Of a stretch of DNA of 64,000 nucleotides, positions 8,994 through 17,350 are shown one piece after another; position 1 is the first letter of the stretch; each line of letters starts with the position of its first letter. The DNA comes from Sva-07 sp963774765. Its GTDB lineage: Bacteria; Actinomycetota; Acidimicrobiia; Acidimicrobiales; Ilumatobacteraceae. A program made the translations under genes and the position numbers. The notes beneath the pieces are model-generated. The model did no database searches, had not been told where the DNA came from, and was given only the letters and a program-made list of their open reading frames with translations. The DNA lies in the NCBI GenBank assembly GCA_963774765.1, contig CAVZGP010000011.1, positions 682,001-746,000 on the forward strand, in the 5' to 3' direction.

Positions 8994-10656
8994 CCGGTCT
9001 CGCCATCGACGGTGTCGACGCGGACACCTCGCAGCGGCGAGCCCTGCAGCTCGACCAGCCGACGAGTTCCTCGTTCAGCGGTACACGACGGTTGTTGTGG
9101 CTGGTGCTCCGACGTGACCGGTTCCGGATCGTCATGTGGATGCTCGGACTCGTCGGTCTGATGACCGTGTCGGCATCGAGCATCGTGGCGCTCTACACCA
9201 CGCAGGAGGACCTGGAGGGCTACGCCCGAACCGTGCGTGGGAACTCGGCGCTCATCATCCAGGCCGGACCTGGCTACGGCCTCGACGATCCGACGCTCGG
9301 GGCCGTCGTGATGAACGAGACGGCGCTGTGGCTGTTCATCGCCGCCGCGGTGATGAGCGTGTTCATGGTGGTCCGACACACCCGCACCGAGGAGGAGACC
9401 GAACGGGCCGAGCTGGTGCGTGCGGCACCGGTCGGCCGACACGCGGCGCTCGCCGCGGCGATGATCGGCGCATTGATCGTGAACAGCGCGATCGCCGCCG
9501 GGAACGTCATCGCCCTGGTTGCCTTCGGCCTTCCCGCTGCGGGATCGCTGGCGTTCGGGGCCTCGTTTGCCGGCGTCGGGATGGTCTTCGCCGGTGTCGC
9601 CGCAGTGACCGCGCAGGTTGCCAGCGGGTCGCGTGTACGGCGCTGGCCTCCGGTGGCCTCGTCGTGGGAATTGCGTTCGTGCTGCGCGCCGTCGGCGATG
9701 TGGGCAACGGGGTGCTGTCGTGGATGTCGCCGATCGGGTGGGCCCAGTCGATTCGCGCCTTCGCCGACGAACGGTGGTGGGTGCTGTTCGTGCCAGTGAT
9801 CGCGACGCTGGTGCTGGTCGCCGTGGCGCGCTCCTTGCAGGATCACCGCGACTTCGGCAGCGGTCTGGTGGCGCAACGCAGCGGTCGTCCCGAGGCGGCG
9901 GCGCAGTTGTCGACGGCATTCGCCCTCGCACTGCGCCTCCAGCGGGGCTCGCTCGTCGGATGGGCGACCGGACTCGGTGCGCTCTCGTTCTTCTACGGTC
10001 TCGTTGCCGATCAGGCCGAACAGATCATCGAGGACAACCCGGACATGGCCGACTTCTTCGCGCAGCTCGGCGTGGGTTCGGTGACCGACGCATTCTTGTC
10101 GACGGCGATGCTGATCATGGCGCTGTTCGCCACCGGGTTCACGGTGTCGTCCGTGCTGCGCCTGCGATCCGAGGAGCTGTCGGGCCGTGTCGACCCGCTG
10201 CTCTCGATGCCGCTCAGTCGGCGGCGGTGGGCGTGGAGCCACCTCGTGGTCACCTTGCTCGGCACTGTGCTGGTGGCACTCGTGTGTGGCGCGTCGATGG
10301 GCGTCGGCGCAGCGCTCGTGTTGGGCGAGGTGGATCGGGTGGGCGAACTCATCGGTGCTGGTCTCGTGATGGTGCCCGCGATGTGGCTGCTCGCCGGCGC
10401 GACGCTGTTGCTGTACGGCCTGCGACCTCGGTGGGCGCCGGCGTCGTGGGGGTTCGTCGCCTGGGTGTTCGTCGCCGCGATGTTCGGCCCGCTGCTCGAT
10501 CTCCCCGCGTGGTTGTTGAACCTCTCGCCGTTCCAGCACGTACCCGCGCTGCCCGCTGCCGCGATGTCGTGGCTGCCGCTCGTCGTGCTCACCGCGATCG
10601 CCGCCGCACTGATCGGCGCCGGCCTCACCGCGCTCGATCGCCGCGACATGGCCTGA
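8990..10656 (+). CDS. ABC transporter permease (exporter, TetR-cassette type), frameshifted
   Basis: About 555 aa after repair. Polytopic membrane protein with roughly a dozen hydrophobic segments, for example IVMWMLGLVGLMTVSAS, ALWLFIAAAVMSVFMVV and SWLPLVVLTAIAAALIGAG, split into two similar halves (RLQRGSLVGWATGLGALSF opens the second). This matches the permeases paired with DrrA-like ATPases. The frame changes near 9635: upstream reads TAQVASGSR, downstream TALASGGLVVGIAF; inserting one base joins them. ATG 8990 overlaps the ATPase stop. A complete exporter is therefore expected if the single-base loss is a sequence error. Confidence 0.8.
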
Positions 10657-10721
10657 AGGCTGGCCGCGAACAGCCACGGCCGGTTTGGACTCGGCAGAGG
10701 CGTGGCGGCGATGATGTCGAG

Positions 10722-11624
10722 ATGGCCACTTCGCAAGCGGGCATCTTCGCCCTTGGCACACGAACCCACCATCACCTCGAGTACGACATCCGTGACGACC
10801 AGGACACGCCGGCCATTGCGGCGGCACTCGCCGGACTCGGCGAGCCGCACGTCACCGGTGGTGGCAGCAACATCGTGATCGGGTTCGGTGCCGACCTGTG
10901 GCGCCGATTGAGCGATTCCGTGCCCAGCGATCTCGGCGTGTTCGAGCCGATCGAGGGGCTCCACGGCCACCGCGCGCCCAGCACGCAACACGACGTCTGG
11001 GTGTGGGTCCACGGCACCGGCATCGATGGCGTGCTCGACGCGGCCACCGCCATCACGGCGCAGCTTGCTCCGGTTGCGGAACTGGCCGACGAAACCAAGT
11101 GTTTCGTGTACCACGACAGTCGTGATCTCACCGGGTTCATCGACGGCACCGAGAACCCGGGTCCGGGCGATGCGGTTGGGGTGGCACTCATCGCCGACGG
11201 CCTGCCCGGTGCCGGCGGATCTCACGTGATCGCACAGCGATGGGTTCACGACCTCGACTCGTTCGCCGAACTCGACGTCGAGGCCCAAGAGCACGTGTTC
11301 GGCCGCACCAAGCTCGACAGCGTGGCGCTGCCACGCGAAACCCGGCCTGCCGATGCCCACATCGCTCGCGCCGAGTTGCTCGACGATGCCGGCGACGAGC
11401 GCGAGATCTATCGCCGCAGCGTTCCGTTCGGCAACGTCGGGGAGCGGGGCCTGTACTTCCTGGGCTTCAGCTGCGAGCGCGAACGCTTCGACGGGATGCT
11501 GTCGAGGATGTTCGGCACGAGCGGCGACGGCATCCACGACCAGTTGCTCGAATTCACCAGAGCGGTCACCGGCTCGTACTACTTCGCCCCGAGCCTCGAG
11601 GACCTGGCGGCGATCAACGCCTGA
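10722..11624 (+). CDS. Dyp-type peroxidase
   Basis: 300 aa haem peroxidase of the dye-decolourising type (bacterial B-like length). The diagnostic GxxDG motif is GFIDGTENP, followed by ARG- and Phe-rich haem-pocket stretches RRSVPFGN and GLYFLGFSCERERFDGML. These enzymes oxidise dyes, lignin-like phenolics or porphyrins with H2O2; B-types are often cytoplasmic or encapsulin-loaded. No signal peptide and no obvious encapsulin-targeting tail beyond SLEDLAAINA. ATG 10722 lies 66 bases after the ABC permease, with no clear Shine-Dalgarno. Confidence 0.88.
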   Translation: MATSQAGIFALGTRTHHHLEYDIRDDQDTPAIAAALAGLGEPHVTGGGSNIVIGFGADLWRRLSDSVPSDLGVFEPIEGLHGHRAPSTQHDVWVWVHGTGIDGVLDAATAITAQLAPVAELADETKCFVYHDSRDLTGFIDGTENPGPGDAVGVALIADGLPGAGGSHVIAQRWVHDLDSFAELDVEAQEHVFGRTKLDSVALPRETRPADAHIARAELLDDAGDEREIYRRSVPFGNVGERGLYFLGFSCERERFDGMLSRMFGTSGDGIHDQLLEFTRAVTGSYYFAPSLEDLAAINA

Positions 11625-11656
11625 GCGTGATGCCACCGAAGGCGGTGGCGGTGGCG

Positions 11657-11662
11657 TACTCT
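11657..11662 (+). promoter_or_regulatory. -10 box TACTCT, leaderless start at 11669
   Basis: TACTCT is followed by six bases (GCGCTC) and then GTG 11669. This fits a leaderless transcript and is the reason for preferring GTG 11669 over ATG 11630. Confidence 0.45.
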
Positions 11663-11668
11663 GCGCTC

Positions 11669-12055
11669 GTGTTCTCCCGTCGGCCAGCGTTGGCCCTACT
11701 CGCGCTCGGGTCGATGCTGTTCGTCGCGTGTGGCGGCGACGACGCCGGCGATGCTTCAACCGACACACCGCGCACCATCGAGATCACGGCAACCGAGTAC
11801 GCGTTCAACGGTGACCCGGGAATCATCGAGTCCGGCGACACGATCGAGTTCGCCGTCGAGAACGTCGGCCAGCTCGATCACTCCCTCGAAGTGCTGTCGT
11901 CGACCGGCAGCTCGCTCGGCCGCACCGAGCAGATTCCCGCCGGGTCGAGCGACAGTGTCACCGTCGTCTTCGACGAAGCCGGCGTCTACCGCTTGATCTG
12001 CGACGTCGACGACCACCTCAGCCGCGGCCAGACGGCCAGCATCACCGTGGGCTGA
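11669..12055 (+). CDS. Cupredoxin-like lipoprotein with Gln in place of axial Met
   Basis: 128 aa. Signal peptide ALALLALGSMLFVAC with lipobox FVA-C, so a membrane-anchored lipoprotein on the outer face. A plastocyanin/azurin fold follows: ligand His in LDHSLEV, and ICDVDDHLSRGQT holding Cys and the second His. At the usual axial Met of GMxGT there is Gln (RGQT), as in stellacyanin-type sites. Probably a copper electron carrier or copper-binding protein. GTG 11669 chosen from signal peptide length and upstream -10 box; ATG 11630 is possible. Its 3' end overlaps the convergent hydrolase gene by 14 bases. Confidence 0.75.
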   Translation: MFSRRPALALLALGSMLFVACGGDDAGDASTDTPRTIEITATEYAFNGDPGIIESGDTIEFAVENVGQLDHSLEVLSSTGSSLGRTEQIPAGSSDSVTVVFDEAGVYRLICDVDDHLSRGQTASITVG

Positions 12056-12719
12056 ACGAAGCGAACACAGCGATCAGCTCGGCGACCTCGGACGCGTGGG
12101 TGTCCTCGTGCATGGAGTGCCCGCCGCCGTCGACGATCACGAGCCGAGCGTTCGGCATCTTGCGTTCGAGGTACTGACCGGCACCGGTGTACTCGGGGCG
12201 ATCGTCGCCACCGGCGAGCACCAGCGTCGGCGTCGTCATCTCGGCCAGTCGATCCATCACCACCGAGTCCTCCTGCAGGTTCATCGTCGTCACCTGCTCG
12301 GGCACGCCGAATCGATGAGCGTTGCGCCGCGACCGGGCATTCCACTCTTCGCGCTTGGCATCGTCGCGATAGCCCGGTCCGGTGTTGAGCACGACGACGC
12401 CGCGAACGGCATCGGGGCGTGTCGCTGCGTAGGCGAGCGCCAGGTAGCCGCCCAACGAATGCCCGACCAGCACCGGCGACCCATCGAGTTCGTCGATGAT
12501 CTCGTCGAGATCGACGAGCGTGCGATCACGTGTGTACTCGGCGGGGTCGTCGAGCACCGGTGAGCCACCGTGGCCGAGCAGATCGGGCGCGACAACGGTG
12601 AATCGGTCGTCGAGCAGATCCATGCACCGGGCCCAGGTCGCCGCGGACGTGCCCATCCCGTGCAGGAACACGATCGGCTCGCCGGCGCCCCGGCGAACGA
12701 CGTGGAGACGCGTGCTCAC
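12042..12719 (-). CDS. Alpha/beta-fold hydrolase
   Basis: 225 aa. Canonical fold: VFLHGMGTSAATWARC oxyanion loop, nucleophile Ser in GHSLGG near residue 92, acid in the TLVLAGGDDRPEY strand and catalytic His in DGGGHSMHED. Substrate cannot be assigned. GTG start overlaps the panB stop (GTGA), so it is coupled downstream of panB. Its tail overlaps the cupredoxin gene on the other strand by 14 bases. Confidence 0.85.
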   Translation of the reverse strand: MSTRLHVVRRGAGEPIVFLHGMGTSAATWARCMDLLDDRFTVVAPDLLGHGGSPVLDDPAEYTRDRTLVDLDEIIDELDGSPVLVGHSLGGYLALAYAATRPDAVRGVVVLNTGPGYRDDAKREEWNARSRRNAHRFGVPEQVTTMNLQEDSVVMDRLAEMTTPTLVLAGGDDRPEYTGAGQYLERKMPNARLVIVDGGGHSMHEDTHASEVAELIAVFASFSPR

Positions 12720-13564
12720 TCGCCGTACTCGTGCTCGGGTGCCGGGTAGACGCCGGTCTCGACATCCTCGCGGAACGAGACCGCGGCATCGAGCAACGTC
12801 TGCCCGATCGATGCGTACTGCTTGACGAACTTCGGGATGCGACCGCGCGTGAAGCCCGCCCAGTCACTCCACACCAACAGTTGGCCGTCGCAGTTCGGCC
12901 CGGCACCGACGGAGATCGTCGGGATCGAGAGTTCTGCGGTCACCTGCCCGGCGATGGCCGATGGCACCATCTCCAGCACGACGGCGAAGGCCCCAGCCTC
13001 CTCGATCGCGTGGGCATCGGCCAGCAGCTGTTCAGCACCTTCACCGCGTCCCTGGATGATGTGTCCACCGAGACCGTGTTCGCTCTGCGGGGTGTAGCCG
13101 ATGTGCGCCATCACCGGAATGCCGGCGCGCACGATGCGCTTGATCTGTTTCGCGCTGCGGACGCCGCCTTCGAGTTTCACCGCGTGGGCGCCGGTCTCCT
13201 TCATGAACCGAATCGCCGTGGCGAGCGCGTCGTCGGGACCGTTCTCGTACGACCCGAACGGCATGTCGGCGATGACGAGAGCCCGGTTGGCCCCTCGGAC
13301 GACCGCTGCGGTCAGCGGAATCAGTTCGTCGACGGTCACCGGGATCGTCGTGTCATAGCCGAACACCGTGTTTCCCGCGGAGTCGCCGACGAGCAGGAAG
13401 TCGATACCGGCGTCGTCGAAGATCGAGGCCGACAGGAAGTCGTAGCTCGTGAGGCCGGTGATCTTGATGCCCTGTTCCTTGGCGCGTTGGAAGTGCCGGG
13501 TGCGGACACGCTTCAGTGCGGGGTCGGCCTGGCCCGACCCGTAGGGCCGCTGTTCGTCGGTCAC
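12716..13564 (-). CDS. panB: 3-methyl-2-oxobutanoate hydroxymethyltransferase (ketopantoate hydroxymethyltransferase)
   Basis: 282 aa, normal PanB length. TIM barrel with ITGLTSYDFLSASIFDDAGID, the Mg2+ site LLVGDSAGNTVFGYD, ADMPFGSYE, AVKLEGG, GIPVMAHIGYTPQSEH and the terminal VGAGPNCDGQLLVWSD. It transfers a hydroxymethyl group from methylene-THF to 2-ketoisovalerate in pantothenate/CoA synthesis. GTG 13564 sits six bases after TACGGT, suggesting a leaderless mRNA. Coupled to the hydrolase gene downstream; no panC or panD nearby. Confidence 0.95.
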   Translation of the reverse strand: MTDEQRPYGSGQADPALKRVRTRHFQRAKEQGIKITGLTSYDFLSASIFDDAGIDFLLVGDSAGNTVFGYDTTIPVTVDELIPLTAAVVRGANRALVIADMPFGSYENGPDDALATAIRFMKETGAHAVKLEGGVRSAKQIKRIVRAGIPVMAHIGYTPQSEHGLGGHIIQGRGEGAEQLLADAHAIEEAGAFAVVLEMVPSAIAGQVTAELSIPTISVGAGPNCDGQLLVWSDWAGFTRGRIPKFVKQYASIGQTLLDAAVSFREDVETGVYPAPEHEYGE

Positions 13565-13570
13565 CCGACC

Positions 13571-13576
13571 ACCGTA
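13571..13576 (-). promoter_or_regulatory. -10 box TACGGT, leaderless panB
   Basis: On the minus strand TACGGT is followed by six bases (GGTCGG) and GTG 13564. Confidence 0.5.
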
Positions 13577-13628
13577 GACCGTTGCGCCGACCGTCCCAAG
13601 TGGCCACTGTCGTGGCCGCGGGAACGGA

Positions 13629-13688
13629 TCAGACGTCGGACAGGAGGATGATTCCCTCGTCGAGCTTGATGGCGAGGCGGGAGGTCAC
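13629..13688 (-). other. Possible 19-codon ORF coupled to the peptidase stop
   Basis: A GTG at 13688 overlaps the stop of the oligoendopeptidase gene (GTGA) and opens 19 codons (VTSRLAIKLDEGIILLSDV) before TGA. It could be a small peptide or the start of a gene since lost. It is far too short to recognise; the overlap geometry is the only support. The rest of 13565-13684 shows nothing else. Confidence 0.15.
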
Positions 13689-15520
13689 GCCAGACGTCCG
13701 GCCGCACGAGCGGCGTCTTCGGCGGCGTTGAGCTGGTTCTCGACGATCGTCAGGCCGTTGCGCCAGAAGTTCGGATCGGCGAGATCGCAGTCGACGATGC
13801 GGGCGAGGTTCTCGGGTGTGTCCGACCCGCCGGCTCGCAGGAGGTCGAGGTACGCCGGCACGAACGCGTCGCCTTCGTCCTGGTAGCGCGCGTACACCGA
13901 TAGAGCGAGCAGCTGGCCGTAGGCGTAGGCGTACACATAGCCCGGCGAGCCCATGAAATGGGGGACGTAGCTCCACCAGTTGCGGTAACCATCGGTGATC
14001 TCGACGGAGTCGCCGAGCATCGCGTGCTGGCTCTCGGCCCACAGGTCGCCGAACCGCTCGACGCTCAGCTCGCCCTCGGTGCGACGGGCTGAGTGAACGG
14101 CGTTCTCGAAACGGTTCATCGCGATCTGGCGGAACACGGTGGCGATCGAGTCCTCGAGCGATGACGCGAGCAGGGCGAAGCGCTCGTTGGGGTCATCGAT
14201 CATCGACAACAGTCGGTTGCTGGTGACCGTCTCACCGAACACCGACGCGGTCTCTGCGAGCGTCAGCGGCGTGCTCTGGTGGAAGATGCCCTGTTCGCGC
14301 GCCAGGTAGAAATGGACACCGTGGCCGAGTTCATGGGCCAGCGTCGCCACATCGCGTGACTTCGAGGTCCAGTTGAGCAGCACGTACGGGTGGTGATCCG
14401 GTGACACGCCCGCCGCGAAGGCACCGCCGCGCTTGGCCGGGCGAACCGGCGCATCGATCCACGACTCGTCGATGAACCGGTCGACGATCCCCGCCAACTC
14501 GGGCGAGAACGACGCGTAGGCGTCGCGGACGATCTGTGTCCCCTCGGCCCATCCGATGTCTCGGTCGGCGATGGCCACCGACGCCATGCGGTCGTAGTCG
14601 GCGAGCTTGTCGAGGCCGAGCACCTGCGCTTTGAGCGTGTACCAGCGCTGGGCGATCGAGTAGTTGTCGACGACGGCATCGACGAGCGCCTGCACGGACT
14701 CGTCGGAGGCCTCGTTGGCGAGGTTGCGGGAGGAGATCCACGAGGGGTAGCCACGCAGGCGGTCGTCGATCGACTTGTCGAGCAACAGCGTGTTGAACAG
14801 GAAGGCGCGGGTGCGTAGGCCTGGCTCGAGGCCGGCGGTGATGCCGTCGGCGACCTGCTTGCGAACGTTTCGATCAGGGTGCTGCAGCATCGACGCCGCC
14901 TGCATCAGCGGTCGGCCGGGGCCGCCGAGTTCGTCGGGGAGGTCGACGGTGATCGCCGAGGTCAGTTCGTCGAAGAGTCGGGTCCACGCGGCGAATCCGC
15001 TCTGGCTCTTCTCGGCGACGATCGTCTCCTCGGCCTCCGACAGCAGATAGGGGCGGCTCAGCCGGAGGTTGTCGAGATGGTGACGGCAGAAGTCGAGACG
15101 AGGATCGGCCAGCACGGTGGCGACGTGGTCGTCGTCGGCGCCCGCCCACTCGAGATCGATGAAGATCAGCTTCGTGCCGATGGCGGTCGACCGTTCCTGG
15201 GCTGCCGCCATCGCTGCCCCGCGGGCTGGGTCGTCGGTGGCGGTCGAGAACGCGAGCATTGCGTGGTAGCCGGCGCGTGACATCAGGTCCTGGAGTTCGG
15301 CCAACGTACGCATCGCGTCGGCCAATTCACCGGCTTCGAGCGTGCCGATGCGTCCGCGCAACGACGTGAGTTCGTCGGCCAGCGCGTCGGCCTGATCGAA
15401 GAGGTCGGCCGGTTTCGCCCCGTGGGGCAGGATCGTGTCGATGTCCCACGCCACGTCGGCGGCGGTGAGATCTCGCTCGTCGGGTCGGTCGGTGTCGGTC
15501 GGGCTCTCGTCGACGGTCAT
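13685..15520 (-). CDS. pepF: Oligoendopeptidase F family (M3) metallopeptidase
   Basis: 611 aa, as expected for the M3B/PepF family. The zinc motif HELGH is at residues 396-400 (LAHELGHGVHFYL) and the third ligand Glu lies in LTLAETASVFGET. The C-terminal WSYVPHFMGSPGYVYAYAYGQLLAL block, with the tyrosines that bind substrate, is intact. Cytoplasmic enzyme that degrades short peptides. ATG 15520 follows CAGACT by seven bases. Downstream of selD across the palindrome at 15552-15578. Confidence 0.92.
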   Translation of the reverse strand: MTVDESPTDTDRPDERDLTAADVAWDIDTILPHGAKPADLFDQADALADELTSLRGRIGTLEAGELADAMRTLAELQDLMSRAGYHAMLAFSTATDDPARGAAMAAAQERSTAIGTKLIFIDLEWAGADDDHVATVLADPRLDFCRHHLDNLRLSRPYLLSEAEETIVAEKSQSGFAAWTRLFDELTSAITVDLPDELGGPGRPLMQAASMLQHPDRNVRKQVADGITAGLEPGLRTRAFLFNTLLLDKSIDDRLRGYPSWISSRNLANEASDESVQALVDAVVDNYSIAQRWYTLKAQVLGLDKLADYDRMASVAIADRDIGWAEGTQIVRDAYASFSPELAGIVDRFIDESWIDAPVRPAKRGGAFAAGVSPDHHPYVLLNWTSKSRDVATLAHELGHGVHFYLAREQGIFHQSTPLTLAETASVFGETVTSNRLLSMIDDPNERFALLASSLEDSIATVFRQIAMNRFENAVHSARRTEGELSVERFGDLWAESQHAMLGDSVEITDGYRNWWSYVPHFMGSPGYVYAYAYGQLLALSVYARYQDEGDAFVPAYLDLLRAGGSDTPENLARIVDCDLADPNFWRNGLTIVENQLNAAEDAARAAGRLA

Positions 15521-15551
15521 GGTCGAGAGTCTGCCCCGCCGGCCGTCGGAT

Positions 15552-15578
15552 TGCAGCAGGGGTCAGACCCCAGCTGCA
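15552..15578. terminator. Palindrome, GGGGTC-A-GACCCC core (family A copy 3)
   Basis: Arms TGCAGCAGGGGTC and GACCCCAGCTGCA around A15565, with one A-A mismatch. It begins 13 bases after the selD stop on the minus strand and precedes the pepF start, so it probably ends selD transcription. Confidence 0.7.
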
Positions 15579-15590
15579 CTCGCGGACGAG

Positions 15591-16651
15591 TCAGCGCAGC
15601 GTGATGCCGGGGGTACCCGAGCTGGCGACGCCGATGTGGGCGGCATGGTGGCCGGTTGCGGCGAGTTCCGCGAGGATGCTCGCGGTCTCGGAGCGATCGA
15701 CGCCGAACACGAGCCCGCCGGAGGTCTGCGCGTCGGCGAGGAGCAACTGACACGACTCGTCGTGGTCGCCGACGTCGACGAATTCGAGTGCCCACGTCAG
15801 GTTGCGTCTGCTGCCGCCGGGCATGACGCCATCGGCGGCCAGGTCGACGGCACCGGGCAGGAACGGCACCGCAGCGAACTCGATCGTCACCGCGACCCGG
15901 GATTCGAGTGCCATCCGGCCGAGATGGCCCAGCAGTCCGAACCCGGTGACGTCGGTGCAACCGGTCACTCCGGCGGCGAGCGCCAGGTTGGCGCCGACGT
16001 CGTTGAGCCGGACCATGGACGCGACGGCGGCGTCCGTCTGCTCGACCGTTGCCCGTCCGTTCTTGATCGCAGTGGTCAGCACGCCGACACCGAGCGCCTT
16101 GGTGAGCACGATGTCCTGCCCGGCGCGCAACCCGGTGTTGGTGAGGAGGCGGTCGGGATGGGCTTCGCCGGTCACCGCCATGCCGTACTTGGGTTCGGGG
16201 TCGTCGATCGTGTGGCCGCCGGCGATCACGAAGCCGGCCTCGTCCGCGATGTCCTGGCCGCCGGCGAGCACCTCTCCCAGCAGCGACGTCGGCAGCTTGT
16301 CGGTGTTCCACCCGACGAGATTGAGGGCGAACAGGGGGCGGGCGCCCATCGCGTAGATGTCGGACACGCTGTTCGCGGCGGCCACGCGCCCCAGGTGCGC
16401 GCATCGTCGACCACCGGCGTGATGAAGTCGGCGGTCGACACGAGTGCCCGGTCGTCGTCGAGGCGCCAGACGGCGGCGTCGTCGCCGGTGTCGGGCCCGA
16501 CGAGGAGACGATCGGGATGGGCGGAGTTCAAGTGGCGCACCACGTGCGCCAGCTCGCCGGGAGCGAGCTTGCAGCCTCAACCGGCGCCGTGGCTGAACTG
16601 TGTCAGCCGTATCCGGTCGCGCTGGTTTCCAGGCTCGTCGTGATCGCTCAT
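15591..16651 (-). CDS. selD: Selenide, water dikinase with in-frame UGA (probable selenocysteine 25); one frameshift
   Basis: About 353 aa. SelD makes selenophosphate from selenide and ATP for selenocysteine and selenouridine synthesis. From ATG 16651 the frame reads HGAG-UGA-GCK; in Cys-type SelD proteins this position is the catalytic Cys/Sec. The frame continues with DTGDDAAVW (ATP site) and FITPVVDDARTWG. A one-base loss near 16388 then shifts to AAANSVSDIYAMGARPLF, GGHTIDDPEPKYGMAVTG and DVTGFGLLGHL, all SelD signatures. The UGA at 16577-16579 falls exactly at the catalytic codon, so selenocysteine is far more likely than a stop; an annotation starting after it would lose the active site. 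Two hairpins follow the UGA. Confidence 0.88.
16534..16569 (-). promoter_or_regulatory. Candidate SECIS hairpins downstream of the selD UGA
   Basis: Reading the minus strand after UGA (16579-16577): a seven-pair stem AGCTCGC/GCGAGCT with loop TCCCG (16569-16551), then a second seven-pair stem GGCGCAC/GTGCGCC with loop GTG (16550-16534). Bacterial SECIS elements are hairpins within about 40 bases of the UGA with a G early in the apical loop; the second hairpin meets this, the first does not. Either or both could recruit SelB. Confidence 0.5.
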
Positions 16652-16653
16652 CG

Positions 16654-17190
16654 TCACCCCCTCTCGTCGCGGGATCGGGTGACGTCGAGGTCGACCATCA
16701 GTTCGTTGGCGATCGCCTCGAGGGTGACGCGCAGATCTGCCGGGTCGGCGGCCGCGGGTACGCGCAGCGTCGCCGTTGCTTCGAACAACAGCTCGCCGGA
16801 CATCGGTGCCGATGACGCCGACGTCTCGAGCTCCTCGATGCTGACATTGCGCTGCGCGAGGGCGCCGGCGATCTCGCGGATGATGCCCGGCCGATCCTGG
16901 CCGATCAGGTGCAGGTGGAGGAACTCGTCCTCAGCGGGGGTTTCGTCGGTTGCGGCGATGGCGACGGTGACGTCGAGCACGCCCTGGGCGGCCAGCGTGT
17001 CGAGTTCGGCCGTGAGGTCGGCGGTGCGCTCGTCCGGGACCGACACGACGACGATGCCCGCGAATTTGCCTGCCAGCCGTGCCATGTGGCTGCGGTCCCA
17101 ATTGCCGCCGTGGTGGGCGATGGGGCCGGCGAGGGCGTCGACGAGCCCCGCGCGGTCGTCACCGATCACGGTGAGCACGAGCGTTGCCAT
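16654..17190 (-). CDS. ACT domain protein, GcvR-like
   Basis: 178 aa made of two ACT domains: LVLTVIGDDRAGLVDALAGPI at the N-terminus and LHLIGQDRPGIIREIAGALA in the second half, the typical ligand-binding turns of GcvR and related regulators. No DNA-binding domain. Such proteins sense glycine or other amino acids and modulate a partner regulator. The start of selD lies 3 bases beyond its stop, so the two are co-transcribed; a link between an amino-acid sensor and selenophosphate synthesis is suggested by context only. Confidence 0.8.
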   Translation of the reverse strand: MATLVLTVIGDDRAGLVDALAGPIAHHGGNWDRSHMARLAGKFAGIVVVSVPDERTADLTAELDTLAAQGVLDVTVAIAATDETPAEDEFLHLHLIGQDRPGIIREIAGALAQRNVSIEELETSASSAPMSGELLFEATATLRVPAAADPADLRVTLEAIANELMVDLDVTRSRDERG

Positions 17191-17350
17191 GACCGGAGTC
17201 TGGCACGCCTCGGGCGAGTTGGTCAGAAGCGGCCGATCAACGAGCCCGTCGCGGCTGATGGGCCGTCAGGGGAATGGCGCTCGATCCGATCAGATCGCTA
17301 GCGTGCGTCGTCGGCAGAACCCCCGCCACTTCGGACGACTCAGGAGAGCC

